Shown one piece after another: positions 25,390 to 34,218 of a DNA stretch of 64,000 nucleotides. A program made the translations under genes and the position numbers. The notes under the pieces were generated by a model. It did not search any database, was not told where the DNA came from, and was given only the letters and a program-made list of their open reading frames with translations. Origin of the DNA: Cohnella phaseoli (GTDB lineage: Bacteria; Bacillota; Bacilli; Paenibacillales; Paenibacillaceae); NCBI RefSeq assembly GCF_003386235.1, contig NZ_QRDZ01000006.1, positions 227,007 to 291,006 on the forward strand. The letters run 5' to 3'. How positions within the stretch are numbered: position 1 is the stretch's first letter; each line of letters opens with the position of its first letter.

Positions 25390-26655
25390 GTGACTACTTA
25401 TTCGCGAGCGAGAACGCAAACCCAGAAGAAGGCGAAGCGCCGAGCGAAGACGAGAATACTGCTTGTCGTTAACGGGATTTTGCTTCTCTGTATCGCCGCG
25501 GCAGCGTTTGCAATCTGGAAAGCGGAGCAGGGCGATTCGAATGAAGCGCCGCCTTCGGCCGCTGTCCAAGCTCCGTCCGGGCAGCCGGACGACGCCGATC
25601 CGTCCGGAGCGCCGCCGACGGACGATTCAAAAGAAGGGGCGGAAGCATCCGCGTCTTCCGAGCCGTCGGAAAAGCCGGAGCCGACAACGGAGCCGGTCGA
25701 CGTCGCGGAAGGAGATACGGTGTCTCTCGCGTTTGTCGGAGATATACTCCCAGCGGCAAGGGTGCTGGAGTTGATGAAGACCAATGGCTACGATTACCCG
25801 TTTCGCGAGTCGAAGGCGCTGCTGGAGGCTGCGGATATTGCGGCCGGAAACTTGGAAGCGCCGATTACCGTTCGCGGGACTCCCGCGGAAGACAAGCAGT
25901 TCGTATTTCGCGGAACCGTCGATGCGTTGAAGGCGGTGAAGGACGCCGGTTTCGACTTTGTCTCATTGGCTAACAACCATACGCTCGATTACGGATGGCA
26001 AGGTTTAAGCGATACGATGGACGCTTTGGACGACGTCGGCCTGAAGCATGCGGGATCGGGCAATGACGATAAGGAAGCTTTCGAGCCGTCGTACATAGAG
26101 GCGAATGGAATTACCGTAGCGTTTATCGGCGTTACGCGAGTCGTTCCGGTAGTGGAATGGAAGGCGGACAAAAACCGTCCGGGACTTGCGGAGGCGTATT
26201 CGCCGGTACGTGCGGTCGCCACCATCGAGGAAGCGAAGAAAAACGCCGATATCGTCGTGGTCATGGTTCATTGGGGAGAAGAGAGAAAGGATACGCCGGT
26301 CGCCCATCAAACCGATCTCGCCCATCGTTTCGTCGATGCGGGAGCGGATTTGGTCATCGGCAGCCATCCCCACGTGCTGCAAGGCTTCGAGAGCTACAAA
26401 GGGAAGTGGATCGCCTACAGCCTCGGCAATTTCGTGTTCTCGTCGACAACGGTGCGTTCGTCGGAGACGGGCATTCTGAATGCCGAATGCCGCAAGGGCG
26501 GCGGTTGCGAGCTGTCGTTTAATCCGATGTTCGCCACCAACTCGCAGCCGGCGCCGATGGAAGACGCGGAAGGAAAAGCGCTGCTGGCCAGGCTGTCGTC
26601 GCTGTCCATCGGGGCTTCGGTGGAGGAGGATGGAGCGATTGCTTCACGGAATTAA
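25390..26655 (+). CDS. CapA-family protein (PGA_cap metallophosphatase-like), membrane anchored
   Basis: A 421-residue protein starting with GTG 25390 after GGAAGGAGG. A basic N-terminus, one transmembrane helix (about 22-46, ILLVVNGILLLCIAAAAFAIW) and an acidic Ser/Pro/Glu linker lead to the CapA domain: LAFVGDILPAARV, AAGNLEAPIT, SLANNHTLDYGWQGL, VVMVHWGEE, DLVIGSHPHVLQG, AYSLGNFVFS. These motifs form a calcineurin-like metal site. Members take part in poly-gamma-glutamate capsule synthesis or remain uncharacterised; no pgsBC genes are nearby, so the role is open. The catalytic part is outside the membrane. Confidence 0.88.
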   Translation: MTTYSRARTQTQKKAKRRAKTRILLVVNGILLLCIAAAAFAIWKAEQGDSNEAPPSAAVQAPSGQPDDADPSGAPPTDDSKEGAEASASSEPSEKPEPTTEPVDVAEGDTVSLAFVGDILPAARVLELMKTNGYDYPFRESKALLEAADIAAGNLEAPITVRGTPAEDKQFVFRGTVDALKAVKDAGFDFVSLANNHTLDYGWQGLSDTMDALDDVGLKHAGSGNDDKEAFEPSYIEANGITVAFIGVTRVVPVVEWKADKNRPGLAEAYSPVRAVATIEEAKKNADIVVVMVHWGEERKDTPVAHQTDLAHRFVDAGADLVIGSHPHVLQGFESYKGKWIAYSLGNFVFSSTTVRSSETGILNAECRKGGGCELSFNPMFATNSQPAPMEDAEGKALLARLSSLSIGASVEEDGAIASRN

Positions 26656-26719
26656 AAGCTATGCGAAGGGACTGCGCAATTTGCCCTTCAGATTTCATTT
26701 TTACGGAAGAAGGGGCAAG

Positions 26720-27475
26720 ATGGATAAACAGACGAAGGCGGCGCTTCATCCGTGCGTCGCTCATCGGGGCTTTTCGGGCAAAGCTCCGGAAAATACGCTG
26801 GCAGCTTTTAAGCTGGCGCTCAGTCATCCGCACGTGAAGTGGATGGAGCTGGACGTGCACCTGTCCAAGGACGGGGTTCCGGTCGTTATTCATGACGGCA
26901 CGCTGGAGCGAACTACCAACGGTAGAGGAAGGGTCGCCGATTACAGCGCGGAGCAGCTGGCGAGCCTGGATGCGGGAAGCTGGATGGACGCTTCGTTCTC
27001 GTCGGAAGGCGTTCCCACTTTGGAGCAGGTGCTCGATCTGGCGGCGGGAAGATGCAAGCTGAATATTGAGCTCAAGAGCGACGATGCCGATTTCGAACGT
27101 CTCGCTTCGCGGGCGGTTGAAGTCATCCGCTCGCGGAAAATGGAAGCCGAACATACGATAACGTCGTTTGAACCGGCGATTTTGCGCGCCGTGCGCAAAG
27201 CCGCCCCGGAGCTTAGAATCGGACTTATTATCGACGACAACCCCGACGATCTGGTCGAACGGCTAATCTCGCTCGATTGCTCTTATCTGTCGATCGGGTT
27301 CTATCACTTGAACGAGAAGCTGCTTGAGCAGACCGCCAAAGCGTCGATCGAGGTGATGGCGTGGACGGTTAACTCGGTTTCCGATTTGGGAAGGCTGGCC
27401 GCTCGTCCGGAAGCCTTCCAACTATGTACCAATTATCCGGATCGTTGGCTTGCTGTTGTCGAAGGAGAGGACTAA
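26720..27475 (+). CDS. Glycerophosphodiester phosphodiesterase
   Basis: A 251-residue GDPD-fold enzyme: AHRGFSGKAPENTLAAF, ELDVHLSKDGVPVVIHD and TTNGRGRV give the His-Arg, Glu-Asp and His catalytic set, with LNIELKSD and MAWTVNS later. It hydrolyses deacylated phospholipids to sn-glycerol 3-phosphate and an alcohol. ATG 26720 has GAAGAAGGGG before it; ATG 26630, inside the capA gene, has its Shine-Dalgarno only one base away and is less likely. No signal peptide, so probably cytoplasmic. Confidence 0.88.
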   Translation: MDKQTKAALHPCVAHRGFSGKAPENTLAAFKLALSHPHVKWMELDVHLSKDGVPVVIHDGTLERTTNGRGRVADYSAEQLASLDAGSWMDASFSSEGVPTLEQVLDLAAGRCKLNIELKSDDADFERLASRAVEVIRSRKMEAEHTITSFEPAILRAVRKAAPELRIGLIIDDNPDDLVERLISLDCSYLSIGFYHLNEKLLEQTAKASIEVMAWTVNSVSDLGRLAARPEAFQLCTNYPDRWLAVVEGED

Positions 27476-27476
27476 T

Positions 27477-28130
27477 ATGCGCCGATTAAGCGAAATGAGA
27501 ACGGCGGATCTGCGCAATATTTATTGCGTCGGCCGCAACTATCGTCTGCATGCCGCCGAGTTGGGCAACGAAGTTCCGACGACCCCAATGATCTTCACGA
27601 AGCCGAGCCATTCGGCAGTAGATATGAACGGCGGGGAGATTATCCTTCCCGGCTCTCAGGGCAGCGTTCACTACGAAGCGGAGCTCGTATTCGCAATCGG
27701 CAGACCTTATGAACCGGGAATTCGCTTTGACGAACTGGCATCCGCTTTTACCATCGGGCTGGATCTAACTTTGCGGGACGTGCAGGCTCGTCTGAAGGAG
27801 AAGGGGCATCCGTGGCTTGCGGCCAAAGGCTTCCGCAACTCCGCTTTGCTCGGCCGTTGGTTGCCTTATTCCGGCTCCGCAGAGCTGGAAGCGCACGACT
27901 TTACTCTGCTGATTAATGAGGGTGAGGTCCAGAGGGGCAACGTTCGCGACATGGTATTCGATCTGCAAACGCTGACTGAATTCATCGCCCGCCATTACGG
28001 ACTCGGGCCTGGAGACGTATTGTTTACCGGAACGCCGGCCGGAGTAGGCCCTCTAGCCGACGGAGACCGTCTTGACGCCAGGTGGAACGGGGAAAGTATC
28101 GGCAGCTTCGTGGCGTCAATCCATTCTTAA
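27477..28130 (+). CDS. Fumarylacetoacetate hydrolase-family protein
   Basis: A 217-residue protein of the FAH C-terminal fold (YCVGRNYRLHAAELGN, the metal-binding HYEAELVFAIG, TIGLDLTLRDVQ, TGTPAGVGPL). The family includes acylpyruvases, oxaloacetate decarboxylases and decarboxylases of aromatic catabolism; the exact substrate cannot be read from sequence. ATG 27477 follows GAAGGAGAGG and immediately follows the GDPD gene, so the two are cotranscribed. Confidence 0.87.
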   Translation: MRRLSEMRTADLRNIYCVGRNYRLHAAELGNEVPTTPMIFTKPSHSAVDMNGGEIILPGSQGSVHYEAELVFAIGRPYEPGIRFDELASAFTIGLDLTLRDVQARLKEKGHPWLAAKGFRNSALLGRWLPYSGSAELEAHDFTLLINEGEVQRGNVRDMVFDLQTLTEFIARHYGLGPGDVLFTGTPAGVGPLADGDRLDARWNGESIGSFVASIHS

Positions 28131-28134
28131 ACGC

Positions 28135-28183
28135 AAATAGAGGAGTCAACCGGACGCATTGTCCGCGAAGACTCCTCTATTTT
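28135..28183. terminator. Bidirectional terminator between FAH and HD-GYP genes
   Basis: AAATAGAGGAGTC (28135-28147) pairs perfectly with GACTCCTCTATTT (28170-28182). T-runs on both strands serve the convergent genes. Confidence 0.85.
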
Positions 28184-28184
28184 G

Positions 28185-29312
28185 CTATTCCGTCTTCTCT
28201 TCAACGTCGGCCAGACGTTCGCGGATCGCCTTGATTTGCGGCAAATGGGCAAAGAAAGCGTCCACGACGGCGGGATCGAAATGCCGTCCCCGCTCCTCGC
28301 GGAAGAAGCTTTCAATCCGGTCCATCGGCCACGGTTTTTTGTACACCCGTTCCGCGCTGAGCGCGTCGAAGACGTCGGCCACGGCCGTAATCCGGCCGAA
28401 AATATGAATTTCTTCTCCTTTTCGTCCGGCGGGGTAACCGCTGCCGTCCCATTTCTCGTGATGTTGTTCGGCAACGACGGCGGCGGCGCGCAGTAGTTCG
28501 CGCTTGGATCCTTGCAGCAAGCGATAGCCGATGTCGGTATGAGACTTGATCGCATCATATTCTTCCGGCGTCAGTCTGCCGGGCTTGTTCAAGATGGCAT
28601 CGGAGATGGCGACTTTGCCAATGTCGTGCATGGGAGAAGCGGTGCGCAGCAGCTCGGCTTCCGCTGGGGGCAGACCGAGCGCGATTGCAAGAATATAGGA
28701 GTATTCGGCTACGCGCTTGACGTGGTTGGCGGTTTCCTTGGAGCGGATTTCTCCGACCTCGCCCATTTTGGCGATGATTTCGCGCTGTGTGTCGTAGATT
28801 TCTTGGTGGAGCATGACGGACTCCAGAGATTTGCCGGCATAGGAGGCGGCGAGGGAGAGCAGTTCCAGATCTCGAGGAGTAAAGCTGTCGACTTCGGTCA
28901 GCTTGTTGATCGCTTGGTAGGCCCCTATAATTTGTCCGTCATTGTTGCGAAACGGAACGGTAATGACCGATTTGGTCCGGTAGCCGGTTTTGCGATCATT
29001 CTCGGAATTATGCCTTGGATCCGAATAGGCGTCTTCAATAATGATGGCTTCCCCGGATACGATCGAGCTTCCTACGAAGCCGGTTCCATATGGGATGCGA
29101 ATTTCGTCGACACCGTGGGCCACCGTCGTATAAAGCTGTTTATTTTCTTCGTCGATCAGCCACACCGTGCATCTATCGGATAAAATTAATTCGCGTCCCA
29201 TATCGGCCATGTGCACAAGCACGGCGTTCAGTTGCCGTTCGCTGGCGATTTTAGACGTGTAATCGAAGATGATCTTCAACAGCTCTTCGGGACTTAACTC
29301 TTTTTTGCGCAT
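28185..29312 (-). CDS. GAF - HD-GYP domain protein (probable cyclic-di-GMP phosphodiesterase)
   Basis: A 375-residue soluble protein. Residues about 25-165 form a GAF domain (DRCTVWLIDEENKQLY, GEAIIIEDAYSDPRHN). Residues about 180-360 form an HD-GYP domain with MHDIGKVAISDAIL (HD), DIGYRLL, AEQHHEKWDGSGYPAG (the GYP motif) and ITAVADVFDAL. HD-GYP enzymes degrade cyclic di-GMP; GAF domains bind small ligands. ATG 29312 follows AAGGAGTG. Monocistronic by position; the only c-di-GMP protein in the window. Confidence 0.93.
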   Translation of the reverse strand: MRKKELSPEELLKIIFDYTSKIASERQLNAVLVHMADMGRELILSDRCTVWLIDEENKQLYTTVAHGVDEIRIPYGTGFVGSSIVSGEAIIIEDAYSDPRHNSENDRKTGYRTKSVITVPFRNNDGQIIGAYQAINKLTEVDSFTPRDLELLSLAASYAGKSLESVMLHQEIYDTQREIIAKMGEVGEIRSKETANHVKRVAEYSYILAIALGLPPAEAELLRTASPMHDIGKVAISDAILNKPGRLTPEEYDAIKSHTDIGYRLLQGSKRELLRAAAVVAEQHHEKWDGSGYPAGRKGEEIHIFGRITAVADVFDALSAERVYKKPWPMDRIESFFREERGRHFDPAVVDAFFAHLPQIKAIRERLADVEEKTE

Positions 29313-29355
29313 AAGATGTCACTCCTTAACCACTCCTTTCCAAATATTCGCGAAA

Positions 29356-29925
29356 TTATTGTCGAATCCTGCTGCAATTTATTCCGTCCATATAATAAGT
29401 AATCGCTTTGGACAAGCTTTCCTTCAAATCCTCTTTCATCTGGAAGCCGCCCATCGATTCGAGGGAGGCAAAGCCATGAACCATGCTCCGCAGGCCGCGT
29501 ACAGCATGAACGGCTTCCTCTTCCAGAATGCCGAGAGGCTGCATCAGGCGAATGAACAGATTCAGAATACTGTCTGATGCTTGCTCGAAGGCTTCAGGCT
29601 TCGGCGAGACGACGCGATTGATCGCTTCGTACAGCCCGGGATGCTCCCGTACGAACTGGACGTAGGCATGCCCGACTTCAATGAAGGCCTGCTTGCTCGA
29701 ATACCCGATTGCAGCGTCATGAAGCTGATCCTTCAGATTGGCAAGGGCATAGGAGGCCAGTTTCTGGCGCAAATCCGCCAGCCCTTCGACGTGGTTGTAA
29801 AGGGAGGGGGTTTTGATGCCCAGATTCTCTGCCACGCTCGCAAGCGTAATTCGATCCCAGCCGTCGCGATCGGCGATCGCGGCGGCAGCTGCGACAACCG
29901 ACTCCGGCTTGATTCCGGCTCTCAT
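29356..29925 (-). CDS. TetR/AcrR family transcriptional regulator
   Basis: A 189-residue repressor. The N-terminal HTH (VVAAAAAIADRDGWDRITLASVAENLGIKTPSLYNHVEG) is typical of TetR proteins, and the C-terminal half resembles the WHG ligand domain (FIRLMQPLGILEEEAVHAVRGLRSMVHGFASLE). It overlaps the metallo-hydrolase gene by ATGA and so is cotranscribed behind it. A palindrome in the promoter of that operon (30685-30701) is the probable operator, giving autorepression. Confidence 0.9.
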   Translation of the reverse strand: MRAGIKPESVVAAAAAIADRDGWDRITLASVAENLGIKTPSLYNHVEGLADLRQKLASYALANLKDQLHDAAIGYSSKQAFIEVGHAYVQFVREHPGLYEAINRVVSPKPEAFEQASDSILNLFIRLMQPLGILEEEAVHAVRGLRSMVHGFASLESMGGFQMKEDLKESLSKAITYYMDGINCSRIRQ

Positions 29926-30644
29926 CCGGCATTTCTCCTTTCCAAGGCGGTTTGAGCGGCCGCTATCGCTTGTTCAATTGCCGCAGCAGGTTGAAGCACG
30001 GCGGGGCCGTGGCCGACGGCAAGCGCGTTGGGACGCAGATCGAGTATTTTGCGGGCGCTCTCGATTGCCGTTCGTGCATGCCAGGTCGCCATGGCCGGGA
30101 AGGGGAACTTCCATTGCAGATGACCCGAAACGGCCAAGCCGCCTTTCGTCTGAAAAGCGTCTCCCGCAATCAGCGTCTTGCTGCCAATTTCCAGAAAACA
30201 GAAGTGTCCGGGCGTATGACCCGGGGTAGCGATCGCGGTCAGAGAGCCGATTCGTTCTTCGTCGTCGAACAGGAAGTCGGGCTCGAATGGCGGCTGCTTG
30301 GGTACCCCACCTTTGATCGGACTTTGGGCTTCGTAGGGCTGCAGCCCCCGATCTCCTCGCAGGAGCGCAGCGTCTCTCCGGGAAATACCTACTTGCGCAT
30401 CCGGGTAGATCGACTTTAGATAAGGCACCGCCCCGATATGATCTTCGTGGGCGTGCGTGAGTAGAATACGGGTCAGCGGCTTGCCGGTTTCCTTGATCGC
30501 GGCATGAATCTTCTTGGCAACAAAAGGCATGCAGGCGTCGATCAGTGTGATGCCGTTCTCCTCCTCGACAAGATAGCAATTCATCGGGAAGAGCCGCGGC
30601 ATAAAAATAAGCTGGGTTACGTTTCCCCAAGTTGTAGCTCTCAT
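29922..30644 (-). CDS. MBL-fold metallo-hydrolase
   Basis: A 240-residue protein with the zinc motif LTHAHEDHIGA, a later TPGHTPGHFCF and IAGDAFQTKGG, and a C-terminal VGHGPAVLQPA; all metal ligands of the metallo-beta-lactamase fold are present. Substrate unknown; such proteins beside a TetR gene often detoxify a small molecule (lactone, thioester or similar), which is inference. Start ATG 30644 after GGAGGATTTAC. First gene of a two-gene minus-strand operon. Confidence 0.9.
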   Translation of the reverse strand: MRATTWGNVTQLIFMPRLFPMNCYLVEEENGITLIDACMPFVAKKIHAAIKETGKPLTRILLTHAHEDHIGAVPYLKSIYPDAQVGISRRDAALLRGDRGLQPYEAQSPIKGGVPKQPPFEPDFLFDDEERIGSLTAIATPGHTPGHFCFLEIGSKTLIAGDAFQTKGGLAVSGHLQWKFPFPAMATWHARTAIESARKILDLRPNALAVGHGPAVLQPAAAIEQAIAAAQTALERRNAG

Positions 30645-30679
30645 AAGTAAATCCTCCTTCGAAAACTAATTACATTTAT

Positions 30680-30701
30680 ATTATAACTAATGGAATTAGT
30701 T
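30680..30701 (-). promoter_or_regulatory. Probable TetR operator overlapping the -10
   Basis: AACTAAT-GGA-ATTAGTT (30685-30701) is a perfect 7 bp palindrome. On the minus strand TATAAT is read at 30685-30680, adjacent to it, about 36 bases before the metallo-hydrolase start. An additional AACTAAT half-site lies at 30664-30670. This geometry is typical of TetR autoregulation. Confidence 0.6.
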
Positions 30702-30891
30702 TTTGGGAAGGGGGAATTTTGTCCTATGCCGCGTGCAAAGGTGTTAAACGTCGAATAGGGGGGAAAAAATCTACAAATATAGCAAGACGATCTTATCCCC
30801 CCGTTAGTTGTTTAAGTCCCTTACTTTGGCTAAAAATGCACGTACAATAAGGGTGTAAGCAAAACCACATTCCATTTAGGAGGGTCCTAAG

Positions 30892-32295
30892 TTGAAGAAA
30901 AAATTGGTAACAGTAACGGCTTCGGTTCTGATGTTATCCTCGGTATTGAGCGCATGCGGAAGCGACAACAAAGAGAACAACGCATCTCCGTCGGCATCTC
31001 CGGCAGCAAGCCCAAGCGCAAGCGCATCAAGCCCAGCCCCGAGCGAATCCGCGCCGGCTCCTGTCGAAAGATTCGACGTCTCCCTTCGTCACATTCAAAT
31101 CGGCGAACTGCAAAAGTTCCGTAAAGCGATTTTGGACGAGGTCGTACAGAAGGCCGAGACCGAAGTGCCAGGCGCCAACTTCGAAATGGATGCCGTAGAG
31201 GACAGCTTCAACCGCTTTACCAAGCTTCCGGCCGAGATGGCAGCCGGCAACCCTCCGAAAATTTTCGACTTGTTCGGCGGTCCTGGCGACGGACAAAAAT
31301 ACGCTCGCGCCAACAAACTGCTTGACCTGACTCCGATTATCGAAGAGCTCGGCATCAAAGATAAGTTCACGGACTATTCTACATTCGTAGTAGACGGTAA
31401 AGTGTACGGCTTGCCGATCGGCGCCGGATCCGAAGGTTGGTTCTACAACAAAGAAATTTTGGAGGCTAACGGCCTAGCTGCTCCGACAACGCTCGAAGAG
31501 CTTGAAGCTGCGTTCGCGACGCTCAAAGGCAAAGGCATTACGCCGATCGCAATGGGTTCGCAAGCGGCATGGGTACCGTTCATGCTGCTGAACACGCTCA
31601 TTCCGCGTTATGCCGGAGAAGACATTCAAGCAGGCGTTGCCGACGGTTCCCGTAAAATGACGGAACCGGAAGTCGTAGCAGCTCTGGCAAAATACAAAGA
31701 GTGGGTTGACAAAGGCTACTTCACCAAAGGCGAGCTGGGCATCGACTACACGGGCCAAACGAACGAATTCATCGCCGGCAAAGCTGCATTCCTGTTCGAC
31801 GGTACTTGGAGAATTTCCACGTTTAACGCAGACGGCGTAGGCGCCGCGTTGAACGGCAAAGTCGGCTACTTCGCAATGCCAGCCGTACCAGGCGGCAAAG
31901 GCAGCCAAAAAGCGGTTAACTTTAACCAAAATAACGGTTACGGCTTTTCGTCCGACGTGAACGACAACGAAAAAGCGGCGATCAAAGCATTTATCAAAAA
32001 CCTGTACACGGAAGAATATCAAGTTCGCGGCTACCAAGAAGACGGCGTATTGCCTTCCATGAAAGTGGATGCGTCCAAGCTGACTTCCGACAATCCGATT
32101 ATGCAGCAAGTTCTGGCTTCCAACGCGGCAGCAGAAGGCGTAGTATTCCCGCACTTCGACTCCCTCGTTCCGGGCGCAGTTAACGGCGAGTTCGAAAAAC
32201 AAATCCAAAACTTGATTGCAGGCAAAACGACTCCGGAAAAAGCGGCTGAAGAAATTCAGAAAGCTTTGGACAGTGAGCTGGCAGCTCTGAAATAG
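30892..32295 (+). CDS. Extracellular sugar-binding lipoprotein of ABC transporter (second system)
   Basis: A 467-residue binding protein starting with TTG 30892 after TAGGAGGGTC. Signal MKKKLVTVTASVLMLSSVLSAC ends in lipobox LSAC, then an Ala/Ser/Pro linker (about 30-57), then the family 1 fold (FDLFGGPGDGQKYARANKL, GLPIGAGSEGWFYNKEIL, AFLFDGTWRIS). Codons end in A (GAA, AAA, GCA) far more than in neighbouring genes, as expected for a highly expressed gene. It feeds the two permeases downstream; no regulator or hydrolase is linked, so the sugar cannot be named. Confidence 0.92.
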   Translation: MKKKLVTVTASVLMLSSVLSACGSDNKENNASPSASPAASPSASASSPAPSESAPAPVERFDVSLRHIQIGELQKFRKAILDEVVQKAETEVPGANFEMDAVEDSFNRFTKLPAEMAAGNPPKIFDLFGGPGDGQKYARANKLLDLTPIIEELGIKDKFTDYSTFVVDGKVYGLPIGAGSEGWFYNKEILEANGLAAPTTLEELEAAFATLKGKGITPIAMGSQAAWVPFMLLNTLIPRYAGEDIQAGVADGSRKMTEPEVVAALAKYKEWVDKGYFTKGELGIDYTGQTNEFIAGKAAFLFDGTWRISTFNADGVGAALNGKVGYFAMPAVPGGKGSQKAVNFNQNNGYGFSSDVNDNEKAAIKAFIKNLYTEEYQVRGYQEDGVLPSMKVDASKLTSDNPIMQQVLASNAAAEGVVFPHFDSLVPGAVNGEFEKQIQNLIAGKTTPEKAAEEIQKALDSELAALK

Positions 32296-32315
32296 TTTAG
32301 AAAACAACGGAGAAC

Positions 32316-32347
32316 GAGGTATCGCCTGCCCGGTCGGGCGATACCTC
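32316..32347 (+). terminator. Strong intercistronic hairpin after the binding-protein gene
   Basis: GAGGTATCGCC (32316-32326) pairs with GGCGATACCTC (32337-32347) without a T-run. It lies between lipoprotein and permease genes, where such stems protect the upstream message or cause partial termination, giving an excess of binding protein. Confidence 0.65.
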
Positions 32348-32373
32348 TCTCATGTCACAAGGGTGGGAGAACC

Positions 32374-33255
32374 ATGAACAAAACACTGAGAAATCCATAT
32401 GTATACCTGCTCTTCGTCCTGCCGACAATCGGATTGTATTGCCTCTTCTTTGTCTATCCGGTGTTTCAATCGTTATTTTACGGGCTGACGAATTGGGACG
32501 GATTAAGTCCGGCCAAGTACACGGGATTCGCCAACTTTGAAAAAGCGTTTAACGATGACGATTTTTGGGTTTCCGTCAAAAATAATATGTATTTCATCCT
32601 GTTTTCCGTTTTCGTGCAAGTTCCTTTGATCATTATGTTCTCATTGTTGATCAGCGGCGTTAAGCGCCTCCAAGGTTTCTACAAAACAACGGTGTTTATG
32701 CCGTCTATTCTTTCCACCTCGATTATCGGGATTTTGTGGGGATTCATGTATCATCCGAGTATCGGATTGTTCAACAATTTTCTGGGCTGGTTCGGCATTG
32801 AGCCGATTTACTGGCTGTCCGATACGAAATGGGCGATGCTGTCCATACTTGTTACGAATGCCTGGCAATGGATGGGCTTCTATATCGTGCTGGTGCTTGC
32901 AGCCATTCTGGCTATTCCTAAGGAAATCAACGAGGCGGCGGAAATCGACGGAGCTACCGGCATCCAAAGAGCTTTCCGGATTACAACGCCGCTCATTATG
33001 CCTGTTATATCGGTAGTTATCATGCTGTCCATCGCCGGCGCGATGCGTGTCGTCGACATCGTCCTCGTCATGACCAACGGCGGACCCGCGGGCGCGACGG
33101 ATGTTATGGCCTCGTATATGGTTAACAAAGCGCTTAGATACGGTCAATACGGTTACGGTACCGCCCTTTCGATTATGATCTTCGTCATTGCATTGTTGCT
33201 GACGGCGATTTACCAAATCGCAATTGCCAGACGGCAGGAAAGGATCGAGTACTAA
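32374..33255 (+). CDS. Sugar ABC transporter permease (MalF/UgpA type)
   Basis: A 293-residue six-helix protein with the permease EAA loop (EINEAAEIDGATGIQRAFRITTPLIMP). N-terminal PYVYLLFVLPTIGLYCLFFVYPVFQSLFYGLTNWDG is the usual CUT1 start. ATG 32374 follows GGGTGGGAG. Its stop codon shares a base with the next start (TAATG). Confidence 0.93.
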   Translation: MNKTLRNPYVYLLFVLPTIGLYCLFFVYPVFQSLFYGLTNWDGLSPAKYTGFANFEKAFNDDDFWVSVKNNMYFILFSVFVQVPLIIMFSLLISGVKRLQGFYKTTVFMPSILSTSIIGILWGFMYHPSIGLFNNFLGWFGIEPIYWLSDTKWAMLSILVTNAWQWMGFYIVLVLAAILAIPKEINEAAEIDGATGIQRAFRITTPLIMPVISVVIMLSIAGAMRVVDIVLVMTNGGPAGATDVMASYMVNKALRYGQYGYGTALSIMIFVIALLLTAIYQIAIARRQERIEY

Positions 33256-34085
33256 TGCCAAAAGTCATCAAAAAAGCCTTGCCGCATCTGCTGCTGCTCA
33301 TATACGTCTTCATTATTCTGTTCCCGTTCGTGTTCGTGCTATTCTCGTCCTTAAAGGAGTCGAACGACCAGATTGTTACCGCTCCGTTCGGATTTCCTGT
33401 CCAGATGGCGTTCGATAACTATGTGGATGCTTGGACGCAAGCGAAAATCAGCAAGTATTTCTTTAACAGCGCCTACTTGTCGGTAAGCGCAGCGGTATCC
33501 GCGATTCTCATCGCCGCAGCAACCGCTTATGCGCTGTCGCGTATGAGATTCGATAAGAGTAGCAAAGCGATCTACCAATTTATTCTGATCGGGATGCTCA
33601 TTCCCGGAAACGTATTGTTTATCGCTCAGTATATTTTGATTCAGAAGCTGGGTCTGCTGGACACTCACTGGGCGCTATACTTGCCGTATACTGCCGGGGC
33701 GCTGCCGTTCAGCGTGCTGCTCATCGTCGCATTTATGAAGGCGATCCCGTCGGAATTGGAAGAGGCCGCAATTGTCGACGGACTGGGCGTTATTCGCTCG
33801 TTCATCCGAATCATTTTGCCGCTGACGATGCCTGCGCTCGTGACTGTCTTTATTATCAACCTGCTTGGCAACTGGAACGAGTACTTGCTCGCCAATTTCT
33901 TTATCAGCAAGGATGCGCTTAAAACGTTGCCCACAGGGATGGTCGGTTTCCGCGATGCATTCCAGACGAGTTATCCGCTCGTATTTACAGGGGTCGTCAT
34001 CAGCGTTCTGCCGATTCTGGTCATCTATGCTTTCCTGCAGCGGACGATTATCGAAGGTCTGACCGCGGGAAGCGTCAAGGGCTGA
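33255..34085 (+). CDS. Sugar ABC transporter permease (MalG/UgpE type)
   Basis: A 276-residue six-helix protein with EAA loop (SELEEAAIVDGLGVIRSFIRIILPLTMP) and C-terminal IEGLTAGSVKG. Translationally coupled to the preceding permease. As in the first system, no ATPase gene is linked. Confidence 0.93.
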   Translation: MPKVIKKALPHLLLLIYVFIILFPFVFVLFSSLKESNDQIVTAPFGFPVQMAFDNYVDAWTQAKISKYFFNSAYLSVSAAVSAILIAAATAYALSRMRFDKSSKAIYQFILIGMLIPGNVLFIAQYILIQKLGLLDTHWALYLPYTAGALPFSVLLIVAFMKAIPSELEEAAIVDGLGVIRSFIRIILPLTMPALVTVFIINLLGNWNEYLLANFFISKDALKTLPTGMVGFRDAFQTSYPLVFTGVVISVLPILVIYAFLQRTIIEGLTAGSVKG

Positions 34086-34131
34086 TCGTTCGAATTCGGG
34101 ACAGCCGTTCTGTCGCCAATGGCTTAAGCCG

Positions 34132-34167
34132 GCGCAAATCTCATCTGGAGATTTGCGCTTTTTGGCG
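34132..34167 (+). terminator. Terminator of the second sugar ABC operon
   Basis: GCGCAAATCTC pairs with GAGATTTGCGC across ATCTG and is followed by TTTTT. Confidence 0.88.
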
Positions 34168-34218
34168 TATGCGGCTTATGATGGGAAAGACTATCGGCTA
34201 TAGAAAGGAGAATGTTCT

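Noticed and set aside
30843..30848. TACAAT as -10 of the second sugar ABC operon
   Set aside because: No -35 hexamer at an acceptable distance; the promoter could not be placed.
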